Below, in pieces: positions 33,843-46,390 of a DNA stretch of 64,000 nucleotides. Location: NCBI RefSeq assembly GCF_004135385.1, contig NZ_CP035493.1, positions 62,001 through 126,000 of the forward strand. The letters run 5' to 3'. Under the pieces are notes generated by a model. That model made no database searches, was not told the origin of the DNA, and saw nothing but the letters and a program-made list of their open reading frames with translations. Numbering within the stretch: position 1 is the first letter of the stretch; each line of letters opens with the position of its first letter. This DNA comes from Xylanimonas protaetiae (lineage in GTDB: Bacteria > Actinomycetota > Actinomycetes > Actinomycetales > Cellulomonadaceae). The position numbers were made by a program, and so were the translations under genes.

Positions 33843-34894
33843 GACTCGAAGCCGATCGACAGGTAGTCGTCGACGTTGTCCGCCGTCACTACCGGGGCGT
33901 AGAGCTGGATCTGGCGCGGCACGCCGAGCGAGGCGAGGTCGCCCAGGGTCTTGTTCTGGGCGATGAGGCGGGCGAGCTTGATGCCGTCGGCCGCCTGCGT
34001 GGACGGGTAGATGACGGTGGCTTCCAGGACGGAGTCGCCGTCCTGGATGTGCCGCATGACGTTGGCGGACCCCGCACCGCCGACCATGAAGAACTCGTCG
34101 CGGCCTGCGTTCTCGATGGCCTGGAGCACGCCGACGCCCTGGTCGTCGTCGTGGTTCCACACGGCCGTGAGCTTCGGGGCGGCCTGGAGCAGGTTGGTCG
34201 CGGCGGCCTCGCCGCCCTGGACGGTGAAGTCCGCGGCGACGCGGTTGTCGACCTCCTGGCCGCAGTCGGCCAGCGCGTCGGCGAAGCCCTGGCTGCGGTC
34301 CTGCGTGAGCGGCAGCGAGTCGATGCCTGCGATCTCGCCGATCACGGCGTCGGGGTCGTCGCCCACCTTCTCGCAGATGTAGGTGCCCGCCGAGACGCCC
34401 ATGCCGTAGTTGTCGCCGAGGATCGTGGCACGCGCGGCGAACGGGCTGGAGAACTCGCGGTCGACGTTGACCACCGGGATGCCGGCGTTCATCGCCCGCG
34501 TCGCGACGTCGGTGAGGGCCGCGCCGTCGAACGGGAGCAGCACGATGGCGTCGACGCCGTCGTTGATGAAGCCCTCGATCTGGCTGATCTGGAGGTTGAC
34601 GTCGTTGGTGCCCTCGGCGACGTTGAGCGTGACGTCGGAGTACTTCTCGGCCTCGGCGCGGGCGGCCGACGTGATGGCGCCCATCCAGCCGTGGTCGGAC
34701 GCCGGGGCGGAGAAGCCGATGACGATCTTGTCGCCCGGCTCGTCGTTGTCGCTGCCGGGGGCGACCGCCGCCCCGGCGGTGTCGTCGTCGGTCGGCTCGG
34801 GCTCGTTGCTGGTGCAGGCCGCGGCCAGGAGGACCGCGGTCAGTGCCGTCGTCACGCCGGCGACGAGGCGACGGCGCTGCGTGCGTGCGGACAT
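33839..34894 (-). CDS. sugar ABC transporter substrate-binding lipoprotein
   Basis: A 351-residue type-I periplasmic-binding protein (ribose/galactose group). Signal peptide with lipobox LLAAAC (Cys at about residue 27), then an acidic linker and the mature domain [44 protein letters not shown], and [25 protein letters not shown] lies upstream of the ATG. It captures a sugar outside the membrane for the permease and ATPase encoded upstream. Third gene of the operon. Confidence 0.92.
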   Translation of the reverse strand: MSARTQRRRLVAGVTTALTAVLLAAACTSNEPEPTDDDTAGAAVAPGSDNDEPGDKIVIGFSAPASDHGWMGAITSAARAEAEKYSDVTLNVAEGTNDVNLQISQIEGFINDGVDAIVLLPFDGAALTDVATRAMNAGIPVVNVDREFSSPFAARATILGDNYGMGVSAGTYICEKVGDDPDAVIGEIAGIDSLPLTQDRSQGFADALADCGQEVDNRVAADFTVQGGEAAATNLLQAAPKLTAVWNHDDDQGVGVLQAIENAGRDEFFMVGGAGSANVMRHIQDGDSVLEATVIYPSTQAADGIKLARLIAQNKTLGDLASLGVPRQIQLYAPVVTADNVDDYLSIGFES

Positions 34895-34933
34895 GGGATC
34901 TCCTTCGATCGGTGCGCGTGGAGCAGGGATGGG

Positions 34934-35929
34934 TCAGCTGCCTCGGCCCTCGCGGGCGGCGAAGCGCTGCTGCAGCAGCACGGCGGCCACGATGATCGCG
35001 CCCTTGGCGACCTGCTGGACCGAGCTGTTGAGGTTGTTGAGCACGAACACGTTGGTCAGGGCGGTGAAGATCAGGACGCCGAGGACGGTCCCGACGATGG
35101 TGCCGCGGCCACCGACGAGCAGCGTCCCGCCGACGACGACGGCGGCGATGGCGTCGAGCTCGTAGAGCGTGCCGTTCGTGGAGGACCCCGCGCCGGTGCG
35201 GGCGAGCATCATGGCCCCGCCGATCCCGGCGGTCAGCCCCGCGAGGGCGTACAGGGACATCGTGTGCCGCTTGACCTTGATGCCGGCCAGGCGGGCGGCC
35301 TCGGCGTTCCCGCCGACGGCGACCGTGCGACGGCCGAACGTGGTGCGCGCCAGCAGGAACCACCCGGCGACGGCGACAGCCGCGAAGATCCACACGATCT
35401 TCGGCACGCCGAGCAGGTTGCCCTGGAGGGCGGACTTGAACGAGGTGGCCGTGACCAGCTGGGTGCGGCGGTTGGCGATGAGCTCCGCGAGGCCGCGGGC
35501 GGCCACGAGCATGGCGAGGGTGGCGATGAACGGCACCACCTTGCCGTAGGCGACGAGCAGGCCGTTGACGAGGCCGGCGCCCAGGCCGACCGCGAGCGCG
35601 CAGAACACCATGACGAGCCACGTCGACTCCTGGGCGATGCGCTGCGTCTCGAGCGTCGACGCCCACACCGACGCGAGCCCCAGCACCGAGCCCACCGACA
35701 GGTCGATGCCGCCGCCGGTGATGACGAACGTCATGCCGATGCTCAGCACGCCCGTGATGGCGGCGAGGCCGAGCACGACGAGCAGGTTGGACACGCTCAG
35801 GAACCTGTCGCCGGCGGTAGCCCACCCGACGATGCACAGCACGAGGAGGGCGAGGACGAGCCCGCCGTTGCGCGCGCCGCCGGAGGCGAGCGCGCGGCGC
35901 ACCGGGCTGGACGTGGTCTGGTCGGTCAC
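34934..35929 (-). CDS. sugar ABC transporter permease (RbsC-like)
   Basis: A 331-residue polytopic protein with 8-10 membrane segments and the family motif GGIDLSVGSVLGLASVWAS plus VVGGTLLVGGRGTIVGTVLGVLIFTALTN near the C terminus, as in RbsC/XylH-type permeases. GTG start overlaps the ATPase stop by 4 bp. Second gene of the sugar operon. Confidence 0.93.
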   Translation of the reverse strand: MTDQTTSSPVRRALASGGARNGGLVLALLVLCIVGWATAGDRFLSVSNLLVVLGLAAITGVLSIGMTFVITGGGIDLSVGSVLGLASVWASTLETQRIAQESTWLVMVFCALAVGLGAGLVNGLLVAYGKVVPFIATLAMLVAARGLAELIANRRTQLVTATSFKSALQGNLLGVPKIVWIFAAVAVAGWFLLARTTFGRRTVAVGGNAEAARLAGIKVKRHTMSLYALAGLTAGIGGAMMLARTGAGSSTNGTLYELDAIAAVVVGGTLLVGGRGTIVGTVLGVLIFTALTNVFVLNNLNSSVQQVAKGAIIVAAVLLQQRFAAREGRGS

Positions 35930-37446
35930 GCGGCACTTCCTTCCATGACGAGGTCGAGCACCCGGTGCTCGTCGATGGCGCCGGCGTCGGTGCTGTGCAC
36001 CACGCGGCCGTCGGCGACGACGAGGACGCGGTCGGCGAGGCCGAGCACCTCGGGGATCTCGGAGGAGACGACGACGATGGCGGCCCCGGCGTCGGCGAGC
36101 CGGCGGACGAGCCCGTAGATCTCGGCGCGGGCGCCGACGTCGACGCCGCGCGTGGGCTCGTCGAGCAGCAGCACGTCGCAGCCGTGCACGAGCCAGCGCG
36201 CGAGCAGCGCCTTCTGCTGGTTGCCGCCGGACAGGGTGCGGGCCTCGCGCCCGACCTGCGCGGGCCGCAGGTCCAGCGCGGCCACCTGCTCCTGCGCCGC
36301 GCGGCGCTCGGCGCGCTCGTCGAGCACACCGCCCCGGGCGAACCGCGCGAACGTGGACAGCGTGATGTTCCGGTAGACGGGCTCGGCGAGCAGCAGGCCC
36401 TGGCTCTTGCGCTCCTCGGGGCAGAGCCCCACGCCGGCGGCGACGGCCGCGTCGACGGCGCCGGGGCGCAGGCGGCGGCCGTTGACCGTCACGGTCCCGG
36501 CGGTCGCGCGGCGCGCACCGTAGATCGTCTCGAGGATCTCGGAGCGCCCCGAGCCGACCAGGCCCGCGAGCCCCAGGATCTCCCCGGCGCGCACCTGGAG
36601 GTCCACGTCGCGGAACGTGCGGCCCAGGCCGAGGCCGGCGACGTCGAGCACCACGGGCGCCCCGGCGGCGACGCCGGGACGGGCGGGGAACGCGTACTCC
36701 ACCGCGCGGCCGGTCATCAGGCGGATGAGCTCGCTGGTCGGGGTGGTGGCGGGGAGGTTGCGCGCGACGGTCCGCCCGTCCTTGAGGACGGTGATGCGGT
36801 CGCCGACGCGGCGGATCTCCTCGAGGCGGTGCGAGATGTAGACGACGGCGACGCCGCGCGCCGTGATGCCCTCGACGACGCGGAAGAGGTTCTCCGCCTC
36901 CTCCGCGTCGAGGACTGCCGACGGCTCGTCCATGACGATCACGCGCGCGTCGTGCGAGAGGGCGCGGGCCATGGAGACGATCTGCTTGCCCGCCGCCGAG
37001 AGGCGCGCGACCTCGCGGTGCGGCGGGATCTCCGGGTGGCCGAGGCTCGTCAGCAGCTCGCGGGTGCGGCGGGCCGCCTCGCGCCGCCGGGAGAACCCGG
37101 CCGTGGCCAGCTCGTGGCCGAGGAACACGTTCTCGGCGACCGTGAGGCCGTCGACGACGTCGAGCTCCTGGTAGATGGTGGCGATGCCGAGCCGCAGGCC
37201 GGCGACGGGGTGCGGGATGGTGACGACCTCGCCGTCGAGCAGGACCTCGCCCTCGGTCGGCTGGTGGGCGCCCGAGAGGATCTTGATGAGCGTGGACTTG
37301 CCCGCGCCGTTCTGGCCGAGCAGGCAGTGCACCTCGCCCGGGGCGACGTCGAGGTCGACGCCGTCGAGAGCCCGGGCGCCGGGGAACTCCTTGACGATGC
37401 CGCGCACGGCGAGCAGCGGCTGCGCGTCGAGGTCGCCAGTGACCAT
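35926..37446 (-). CDS. sugar ABC transporter ATP-binding protein (RbsA-like, two domains)
   Basis: A 506-residue protein with two ABC domains. The first has Walker A GQNGAGKSTLIKIL, signature LSAAGKQIVSMARALS and Walker B VIVMDEPSAVLD; the second has a degenerate P-loop GLVGSGRSEILETIYG, signature LSGGNQQKALLARWL and DVLLLDEPTRGVDVGA. This asymmetry is normal for RbsA/XylG. ATG at 37446 lies exactly 7 nt from a TAACGT -10 box, so it is probably leaderless and first in the operon. Confidence 0.94.
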   Translation of the reverse strand: MVTGDLDAQPLLAVRGIVKEFPGARALDGVDLDVAPGEVHCLLGQNGAGKSTLIKILSGAHQPTEGEVLLDGEVVTIPHPVAGLRLGIATIYQELDVVDGLTVAENVFLGHELATAGFSRRREAARRTRELLTSLGHPEIPPHREVARLSAAGKQIVSMARALSHDARVIVMDEPSAVLDAEEAENLFRVVEGITARGVAVVYISHRLEEIRRVGDRITVLKDGRTVARNLPATTPTSELIRLMTGRAVEYAFPARPGVAAGAPVVLDVAGLGLGRTFRDVDLQVRAGEILGLAGLVGSGRSEILETIYGARRATAGTVTVNGRRLRPGAVDAAVAAGVGLCPEERKSQGLLLAEPVYRNITLSTFARFARGGVLDERAERRAAQEQVAALDLRPAQVGREARTLSGGNQQKALLARWLVHGCDVLLLDEPTRGVDVGARAEIYGLVRRLADAGAAIVVVSSEIPEVLGLADRVLVVADGRVVHSTDAGAIDEHRVLDLVMEGSAA

Positions 37447-37453
37447 GTGACGC

Positions 37454-37481
37454 ACGTTACCGGACTTCTGACGGACGTCAA
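37454..37481 (-). promoter_or_regulatory. promoter of the sugar ABC operon
   Basis: TTGACG (37476-37481) and TAACGT (37454-37459) with a 16-bp spacer on the minus strand. The -10 box ends 7 nt before the ATG of the ATPase gene, placing the start of transcription at or next to the A of ATG. Confidence 0.7.
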
Positions 37482-37489
37482 CCATAAGT

Positions 37490-37505
37490 TGCCACCTCGG
37501 TGGCA
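37490..37505. promoter_or_regulatory. candidate operator palindrome for the ROK regulator
   Basis: TGCCACC-TC-GGTGGCA is a perfect 7-bp inverted repeat with 2-bp spacer, flanked by ATAAGT on one side and GAGTTAT on the other, which extend the symmetry imperfectly. It is 9 bp upstream of the -35 box of the ABC operon and 65 bp before the ROK gene. Assignment to that regulator is inference from position. Confidence 0.55.
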
Positions 37506-37570
37506 GAGTTATCCGCACTGGACGCCCAACTTCGGGATGGGTGCCGATGATTCATGGTTGACTGGGGCGC

Positions 37571-38754
37571 ATGGAGGAACCGCCGACGCTCGCTCCGCGC
37601 CCCACCGGCATCGGCGGGATGTTCCAGCTGCTGCGGGACGGCAGGCCCCGCACCCGCGCCGAGCTGGCCGCGGTCACGGGGCAGGCCAGGTCCACGATCG
37701 CGGCCCGGATCGAGCTCCTGTCCAGCGTCGGGCTCGTCAGCCCGGCCGGCGAGGCCTCCTCCACCGGCGGGCGCCCGCCCGCCACGTTCGCGTTCCGGCC
37801 GGGCGCGCGCGTCGTCGTCGCCGTCGACCTCGGCGCGACGCACGCCCGGCTCGCCGTCACCGACCTCGCCTCGACCATCCTCGCCGAGGAGGAGTCGGCC
37901 CTGAACATCGCCGACGGCCCCGACGTCGTCCTCGCGCAGGTCGCCGAGACGGCGGCCAAGCTCGTCGCCACGGCCGGGCGGTCGCTCGACGACGTCGCCG
38001 CCGTCGGCGTCGGGCTGCCCGGACCCGTGGAGCACACGACCGGGCGGCCGATCAACCCGCCGATCATGCCCGGCTGGGACAACGCCACCGTGCCACAGCT
38101 GCTGCAGAGCCTCTTCGTGCCCGTCCCGGTGCTCGTCGACAACGACGTCAACATCATGGCGCTCGGCGAGCACCGCGCGACCTGGCGCGACGAGGCCGAC
38201 CTGCTCGTCGTCAAGGTCGCCACCGGCATCGGCGCCGGCATCATCACCGACGGCGAGCTGCGCCGCGGCGCCCAGGGGGCCGCGGGCGACATCGGCCACG
38301 TCACGGTCCCGAACGCCCCCGACGTGCTGTGCCGGTGCGGCAACACCGGGTGCCTCGAGGCCGTGGCCAGCGGGACGGCCGTCGCCGCGGCGCTGCGGGC
38401 CCAGGGGCTCGCTGCCGGGTCGAGCGCCGACGTCGTCGCGCTCGTCCGCTCGGGGACCTCGCGGCGAGCCACGCCGTCCGGCAGGCCGGCCGGGACATCG
38501 GCGGGGTGCTCGCGGTGTGCGTCAGCATGCTCAACCCGTCGGTCATCGTCGTCGGCGGGAGCCTGGCCGGCGTCGGAGAGCAGCTCGTCGCGGGCATCCG
38601 CGAGGTCGTCTACCGCCGCTCGCTGCCCCTCGCGACGCAGCACCTGCGCATCGTCACCTCGCAGGTCGGCTCGCGCGCGGCGGTCATCGGGGCCAGCACG
38701 ATGGCCGTCGACCACGTGCTCTCGCCCTCCGCGATCGAGGCGCTCGCCACCTGA
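37571..38754 (+). pseudogene. ROK family transcriptional regulator, 1-bp frameshift
   Basis: Two overlapping frames together encode one ROK-type regulator of about 394 residues. Frame one gives an N-terminal winged HTH (RTRAELAAVTGQARSTIAARIELL, about residues 32-55), the sugar-kinase ATPase fold with AVDLGATHARLAV, and the zinc motif CRCGNTGCLEAVASG. The frame is lost at a run of four G (38452-38455); with a fifth G the protein continues ...RSGDLAASHAVRQAGRDIGGVLAV...NPSVIVVGGSLAG to 38754. Either a real loss of function, which would derepress the divergent sugar operon, or a sequencing indel. Ends 16 bp from convergent ligA. Confidence 0.85.
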
Positions 38755-38770
38755 CGGCGGCGGGTCGCGC

Positions 38771-42366
<3,596 letters not shown>

Positions 42367-42371
42367 AGGGC

Positions 42372-42531
42372 GTCCGGGCCACGATCCGGACACCCGCGCG
42401 CCTGGCCCGAAGGCCGGCGCGGCGCGAGCGGGGCCACGATCCCGCTCGCACGGTGCCCGCCCCCGGGGCCACGATCCCGGGGGCGGGGTGCACCCCGTGC
42501 GGAGTGCGCACCCGGGCCACGATCCGGGTGC
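42372..42531. repeat. array of four hairpins with an invariant 8-nt loop
   Basis: Four perfect stem-loops share the loop GCCACGAT (plus strand; AUCGUGGC in adhE-sense RNA): 42372-42391 (6-bp stem), 42424-42449 (9 bp), 42456-42487 (12 bp) and 42508-42531 (8 bp). The stems differ in sequence but each is fully complementary; only the two closing GG/CC pairs are constant. Between the first and second lies another hairpin (42397-42421) with a UUCG tetraloop on the minus strand, and a GGGGTGCACCCC palindrome follows the third. The array starts 54 bp past the adhE stop. The rest of the 320-bp intergenic region holds no gene. Function unknown. Confidence 0.85.
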
Positions 42532-42584
42532 TGTCCGCCGCCGTCGCCCGGAGGAGTGGGCGGGCGGCGAAGCCGAACAAGAAC

Positions 42585-45320
42585 TCAGGCCTTGACGCGG
42601 GCCGGGTTCATGTCCAGGTACTCGACGCCGGCGAGACGCTGCTCGCGCACCGTGTCCTGGGTGATGCCGTAGTACGCGGCGACCATGATGTCCTTCATGT
42701 CCTGCAGCATCGGCAGACGCGGGTTCGCCGGGGCGCACTGGTCCTCGTAGGCGCGCATCGCCAGGGCGTCGAGCCCGCCGATGTAGTCCTGCTCGGAGAC
42801 GCCCTGCGCCGCGAACGACGGCTCGACGCCGATGCGGGTGGCGAGGTCGCGGCACGCGTTGGCGTACGACTCCACCGCCTCCTGCGGCGTCGAGGCCGGC
42901 AGGCCGAGGTGCTTGGCGATGACCTGGAAGCGCTCCGGGGCGACGTACTTCTCCGCCTTCGGCCAGCCGGTGACCTTGCCCGGGACGAGACCGTTGTAAC
43001 GGATCGCGTAGGGCAGGAACATGGCGTTGGTGCGGCCGTGGATGAGCTTGTGCGTCGCGCCGACGGTGTGCGACATGGCGTGCACGATCCCCAGGAACGC
43101 GTTGCCGAACGCCATGCCGGCGATCGTCGCGGCGTTGTGCATCTTCTCGCGGGCCTCGGTGTCGCCGCTCAGGGCCGACTTCTCGATGTTCTCGAAGACG
43201 AGCTTGATGGCGTGCAGCGCCAGGCCGTCCGTGAAGTCGTTGGCGTAGACGGAGACGAACGCCTCGGTGGCGTGCGTCAGGGCGTCCATGCCCGAGTCGA
43301 CGGCGAGCTTGGCCGGCATCGACGCGGTGAGCACCGGGTCGACGATCGCGACCGACGGGGTCAGCGCGTAGTCGGCCAGCGGGTACTTGTAGCCGGTCTT
43401 GTGGTCGGAGATGACCGCGAACGGCGTGACCTCGGCGCCCGTGCCCGACGACGTCGGGATGCACACGAGCTGGGCGAGCTTGCCGAGCGTCGGGTACTGG
43501 AAGGCGCGCTTGCGCACGTCGAAGAACTTCTCGCGCAGGTCGGCGAAGTCGAGCTCGGGGTGCTCGTACTTGAGCCACATGACCTTCGAGGCGTCCATCG
43601 GCGAGCCACCGCCGATGGCGATGATCGTGTCGGGACGGTGGTCGCGCATGAGCTGCGCGCCCTTCTCGACGGTCTCGACGCTCGGCTCCGGCTCGACGGT
43701 GTCGATGATCTGCACGGCGACGGGGTTGTCGCGGCGGTGCAGGACGTCGAGCACCTTGTCGACGATGCCGATCTCGGGCGAGGCCATCACGCGGTCGGTG
43801 ACGATGGTGACGCGCTCGACGCCGCGCATGTCGGCCAGGTACTGGATCGAGTTCGGCTCGAAGTACGTCTTCGGCGGGACCTTGAACCACTGCATGTTGT
43901 TGTTCCGCCTCGCCACGCGCTTGACGTTGATCAGGTTGACGGCCGACACGTTGTTCGACACCGAGTTGGCGCCGTAGGAGCCACAGCCCAGCGTGAGCGA
44001 CGGGATCAGGGCGTTGTAGATGTCGCCGATGCCACCGAGGGCGGACGGCTGGTTCCACAGGATGCGGACGGCCTTGACGCGGCGGCCGTACTCCTCGGAG
44101 AGCGCCTTGTCGAGCGTGTGGATGGCGGCCGAGTGGCCCAGGCCGTCGAACTCCACCATCTGCTCGGCGAGGCGGATGCCCTCCTCGGTGCTGTTGGCGC
44201 GCAGCACGGCCAGCAGCGGCGAGAGCTTCTCGCGCGACAGCGGCTCCTGCGGGCCGACGCCCGAGATCTCCGCGAGCAGGATGCTCGTGTCGGCGGGCAC
44301 CGTGAAGCCGGCCTGCTCGGCCAGCCAGACGGCGGACTTGCCGACGACGGCGGCGTTGAGCTTGGCGCCGGCGCAGTTCTCCGACATCGCGGTGACGCCG
44401 AAGAAGTACTCCTCGAGCTTCGCCTTCTCCTCGGCGTTCACGACGTAGGCGTGCATGCGGCGGAACTCCGCGAGCGCCTCGTCGTAGATCTCGGCGTCGA
44501 GGATGACGGCCTGCTCAGAGGCGCAGACCACACCGTTGTCGAAGCCCTTGGACAGGACGATGTCGTTGACCGCGCGGCCCAGCTTGGCGTCCTTGGCGAC
44601 GTAGGCGGGGACGTTGCCGGCGCCGACGCCGAGGGCGGGCTTGCCGGTCGAGTAGGCGGCGCGGACCATCGCGTTGCCGCCGGTGGCGAGCACGAGCGAG
44701 ACGCCCGGGTGGTTCATGAGCTCGGAGGTCGCCTGGATCGAGGGGTGCTCGATCCACTGGACGCAGTCCTCGGGGGCGCCGGCCTCGATGGCGGCGTCGC
44801 GCACGATCTTCGCGGCGGCGATCGAGCACTGCTGGGCGCTCGGGTGGAAGCCGAAGATGATCGGGTTGCGCGTCTTGATGGCCATGAGGGCCTTGAAGAT
44901 CGCGGTCGACGTCGGGTTGGTGACCGGGGTGACGCCGGCGATGACGCCGACGGGCTCGGCGATCTCGACGATGCCGCGCAGGTCGTCGCGGCCGATGACG
45001 CCGACGGTCTTCATCTTGGCCATCGAGTGCGTGACGTGCTCGCACGCGAAGATGTTCTTGGTGGCCTTGTCCTCGAAGATGCCGCGGCCGGTCTCCTCGA
45101 CGGCGAGCTGGGCGAGGGTGCCGTGCTCGTGCAGGGCGGCGATCGACGCCTTCTTGACGATGTGGTCGATCTGCTCCTGCGTGAAGTTCGCGTAGGCGTC
45201 GAGCGCCTTCAGGCCGCGCTTGACCAGCGCGTCGACCTCGGCGGCGGCGTCGTGCGCGACGACGGCGGGCTGCGCGGCGGCGACCTCGTCGGCCTGCTGG
45301 GCCTTCTTGGTGGGGCTCAC
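42585..45320 (-). CDS. adhE: bifunctional acetaldehyde-CoA/alcohol dehydrogenase
   Basis: A 911-residue AdhE that reduces acetyl-CoA to ethanol in fermentation. The N-terminal aldehyde dehydrogenase half (1-450) has the catalytic Cys in FDNGVVCASEQAV; the C-terminal iron alcohol dehydrogenase half (460-911) has AIGGGSPMDASKVMWLKYEHPE and the metal-ligand region FLGIVHAMSHTVGATHKLIHGRTNAMFLPY. AdhE proteins form long spirosome filaments. GTG at 45320 has AGGAGG 8 nt upstream. A Rex/CRP-type palindrome lies 49 bp upstream, fitting redox or catabolite control. Its presence indicates facultative fermentation. Confidence 0.96.
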   Translation of the reverse strand: MSPTKKAQQADEVAAAQPAVVAHDAAAEVDALVKRGLKALDAYANFTQEQIDHIVKKASIAALHEHGTLAQLAVEETGRGIFEDKATKNIFACEHVTHSMAKMKTVGVIGRDDLRGIVEIAEPVGVIAGVTPVTNPTSTAIFKALMAIKTRNPIIFGFHPSAQQCSIAAAKIVRDAAIEAGAPEDCVQWIEHPSIQATSELMNHPGVSLVLATGGNAMVRAAYSTGKPALGVGAGNVPAYVAKDAKLGRAVNDIVLSKGFDNGVVCASEQAVILDAEIYDEALAEFRRMHAYVVNAEEKAKLEEYFFGVTAMSENCAGAKLNAAVVGKSAVWLAEQAGFTVPADTSILLAEISGVGPQEPLSREKLSPLLAVLRANSTEEGIRLAEQMVEFDGLGHSAAIHTLDKALSEEYGRRVKAVRILWNQPSALGGIGDIYNALIPSLTLGCGSYGANSVSNNVSAVNLINVKRVARRNNNMQWFKVPPKTYFEPNSIQYLADMRGVERVTIVTDRVMASPEIGIVDKVLDVLHRRDNPVAVQIIDTVEPEPSVETVEKGAQLMRDHRPDTIIAIGGGSPMDASKVMWLKYEHPELDFADLREKFFDVRKRAFQYPTLGKLAQLVCIPTSSGTGAEVTPFAVISDHKTGYKYPLADYALTPSVAIVDPVLTASMPAKLAVDSGMDALTHATEAFVSVYANDFTDGLALHAIKLVFENIEKSALSGDTEAREKMHNAATIAGMAFGNAFLGIVHAMSHTVGATHKLIHGRTNAMFLPYAIRYNGLVPGKVTGWPKAEKYVAPERFQVIAKHLGLPASTPQEAVESYANACRDLATRIGVEPSFAAQGVSEQDYIGGLDALAMRAYEDQCAPANPRLPMLQDMKDIMVAAYYGITQDTVREQRLAGVEYLDMNPARVKA

Positions 45321-45368
45321 GGGTATCTCCTCCTGGCGGGGCCTTGACGGCCCTGATGTCCCTGTTGC

Positions 45369-45386
45369 TTGTGAAGACTTTCACAT
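45369..45386. promoter_or_regulatory. Rex- or CRP/GlxR-type operator upstream of adhE
   Basis: TGTGAA-N4-TTCACA (45370-45385) matches the Rex consensus core (TTGTGAA...TTCACAA) and equally the CRP/GlxR consensus TGTGA-N6-TCACA. Rex represses fermentation genes such as adhE when NADH/NAD is low; GlxR responds to cAMP. The sequence alone cannot decide between them. Confidence 0.75.
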
Positions 45387-45387
45387 G

Positions 45388-45402
45388 TGTGGTCTGACCA
45401 CA
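45388..45402. promoter_or_regulatory. second palindrome upstream of adhE (GntR-like)
   Basis: TGTGGTC-T-GACCACA is a perfect 7-bp inverted repeat, 2 bp from the Rex/CRP-like site. Its TGGTCTGACCA core is like operators of FadR-subfamily GntR regulators (for example LldR). Assignment is by similarity to known cores only. Confidence 0.5.
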
Positions 45403-45572
45403 ACCCGGATGGCGTGTGACGTACGCCTCTCCGGCCGGATCTGCGCGACCCTGACCGTGGTGCCAGGGGGGTCGCGCCTCCGTCATGCACTGTCACGCGC
45501 GAGGGCAACACCCGGCAAACGGAAGGCGTCTCGCGAGCGGGCGCGCGGCGCGCCCGGCCGGGCCGGACCCGC

Positions 45573-46223
45573 TCAGGGCAGCGTGCGCCACCCGCGGGCC
45601 CCGGCCTCGTCCGCCATGCGGGGGTCAGGTCCCACGACGACGCCCGCGCCGACGAGGGCCAGCAGCGGCAGGTCGCTCGGGTGGTCCCCGTAGGCGACGG
45701 CGTCGGACGCGGCCACGCCCCACGCGTCCAGGAGGGCGGCGGCGCGGTCCACCTTGACCGTGTCCACCACGGGCACCTCGACCTCGCCCGTGACCGTCCC
45801 GTCGGCGACGACGAGCCGGGTGCACTCGACGCGGTCCGCCCCCACGGCCTCGCCGAGCGGCTCGACCACCACCTCGCACGACCCGGACAGGAGGACGACG
45901 CGCCCACCCCCGCGGCGCACGGCGTCGAGCTCCGCGACCACCGACGCGCGCACGAGACCGGGCAGCGCGGCGTGCAGCCAGTCGCGGCCGAGCGCGCGCA
46001 GGCCCGCGTAGCCCTCGCCGGCGAACTGCCGGTGGTACTCCCGGTTCGTCCGCGTGCGCGTCGGGTCGACGGCGTCGAGCGCCAGGAGGTGGGCCACCCG
46101 GTCCGCGAGCTCGTGCTCGCGGCCCCGCTCGCGCAGGTAGTGGCGCAGGAACAGCGCCATCGTGTTGGCCTGGACGAGGGTGTCGTCGACGTCGACGAAC
46201 GCGACGGCCGGTGATGCGGGCAC
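45573..46223 (-). CDS. HAD superfamily (IB) phosphatase
   Basis: A 216-residue HAD hydrolase of the SerB-like IB group. Motif I is FVDVDDTLV (D11 and D13), motif II VVLLSGSCEVVVEPL, and motif IV GDHPSDLPLLALVG. The alpha-helical cap is between residues 20 and 90. TAGGTT (46230-46235) ends 6 nt before the GTG start. Its substrate is unknown. It lies next to the AfsA/TetR locus; gamma-butyrolactone synthesis needs a phosphatase step, so a role there is possible but unproven. Confidence 0.85.
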   Translation of the reverse strand: MPASPAVAFVDVDDTLVQANTMALFLRHYLRERGREHELADRVAHLLALDAVDPTRTRTNREYHRQFAGEGYAGLRALGRDWLHAALPGLVRASVVAELDAVRRGGGRVVLLSGSCEVVVEPLGEAVGADRVECTRLVVADGTVTGEVEVPVVDTVKVDRAAALLDAWGVAASDAVAYGDHPSDLPLLALVGAGVVVGPDPRMADEAGARGWRTLP

Positions 46224-46292
46224 GCTCGCAACCTACCGGCGTCCCGCGCGCCCCGTCGCGCCGGGCCGGGCAACCCCGGGCGGGGCGGTCAT

Positions 46293-46390
46293 GGCCGAGC
46301 GGTCACGGCCGAGCGGTCACGGCCGAGCGGTCACGGCCGAGCGGTCACGGCCGAGCGGTCACGGCCGAGCGGTCACGGCCGAGCGGTCAC
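46293..46390. repeat. 14-bp tandem repeat, seven exact copies
   Basis: Seven identical head-to-tail copies of GGCCGAGCGGTCAC (46293-46390). The last two copies overlap the 3' end of the SagB-like gene and supply its stop codon. Such arrays vary in copy number by slippage and make a strain-typing marker. No spacers, so not CRISPR. Confidence 0.95.

Noticed and set aside
38440-38470. Programmed frameshift in the ROK gene
   Set aside because: The site is a plain G run without slippery heptamer, stop-codon context or stimulatory structure that I can see, and ROK regulators are not known to use one.
42372-42531. Simple rho-independent terminators of adhE
   Set aside because: None is followed by a U-run, and a constant loop in four copies is not expected for terminators.
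46293-46390. CRISPR array
   Set aside because: The 14-bp units are contiguous with no spacers and no cas genes are near.
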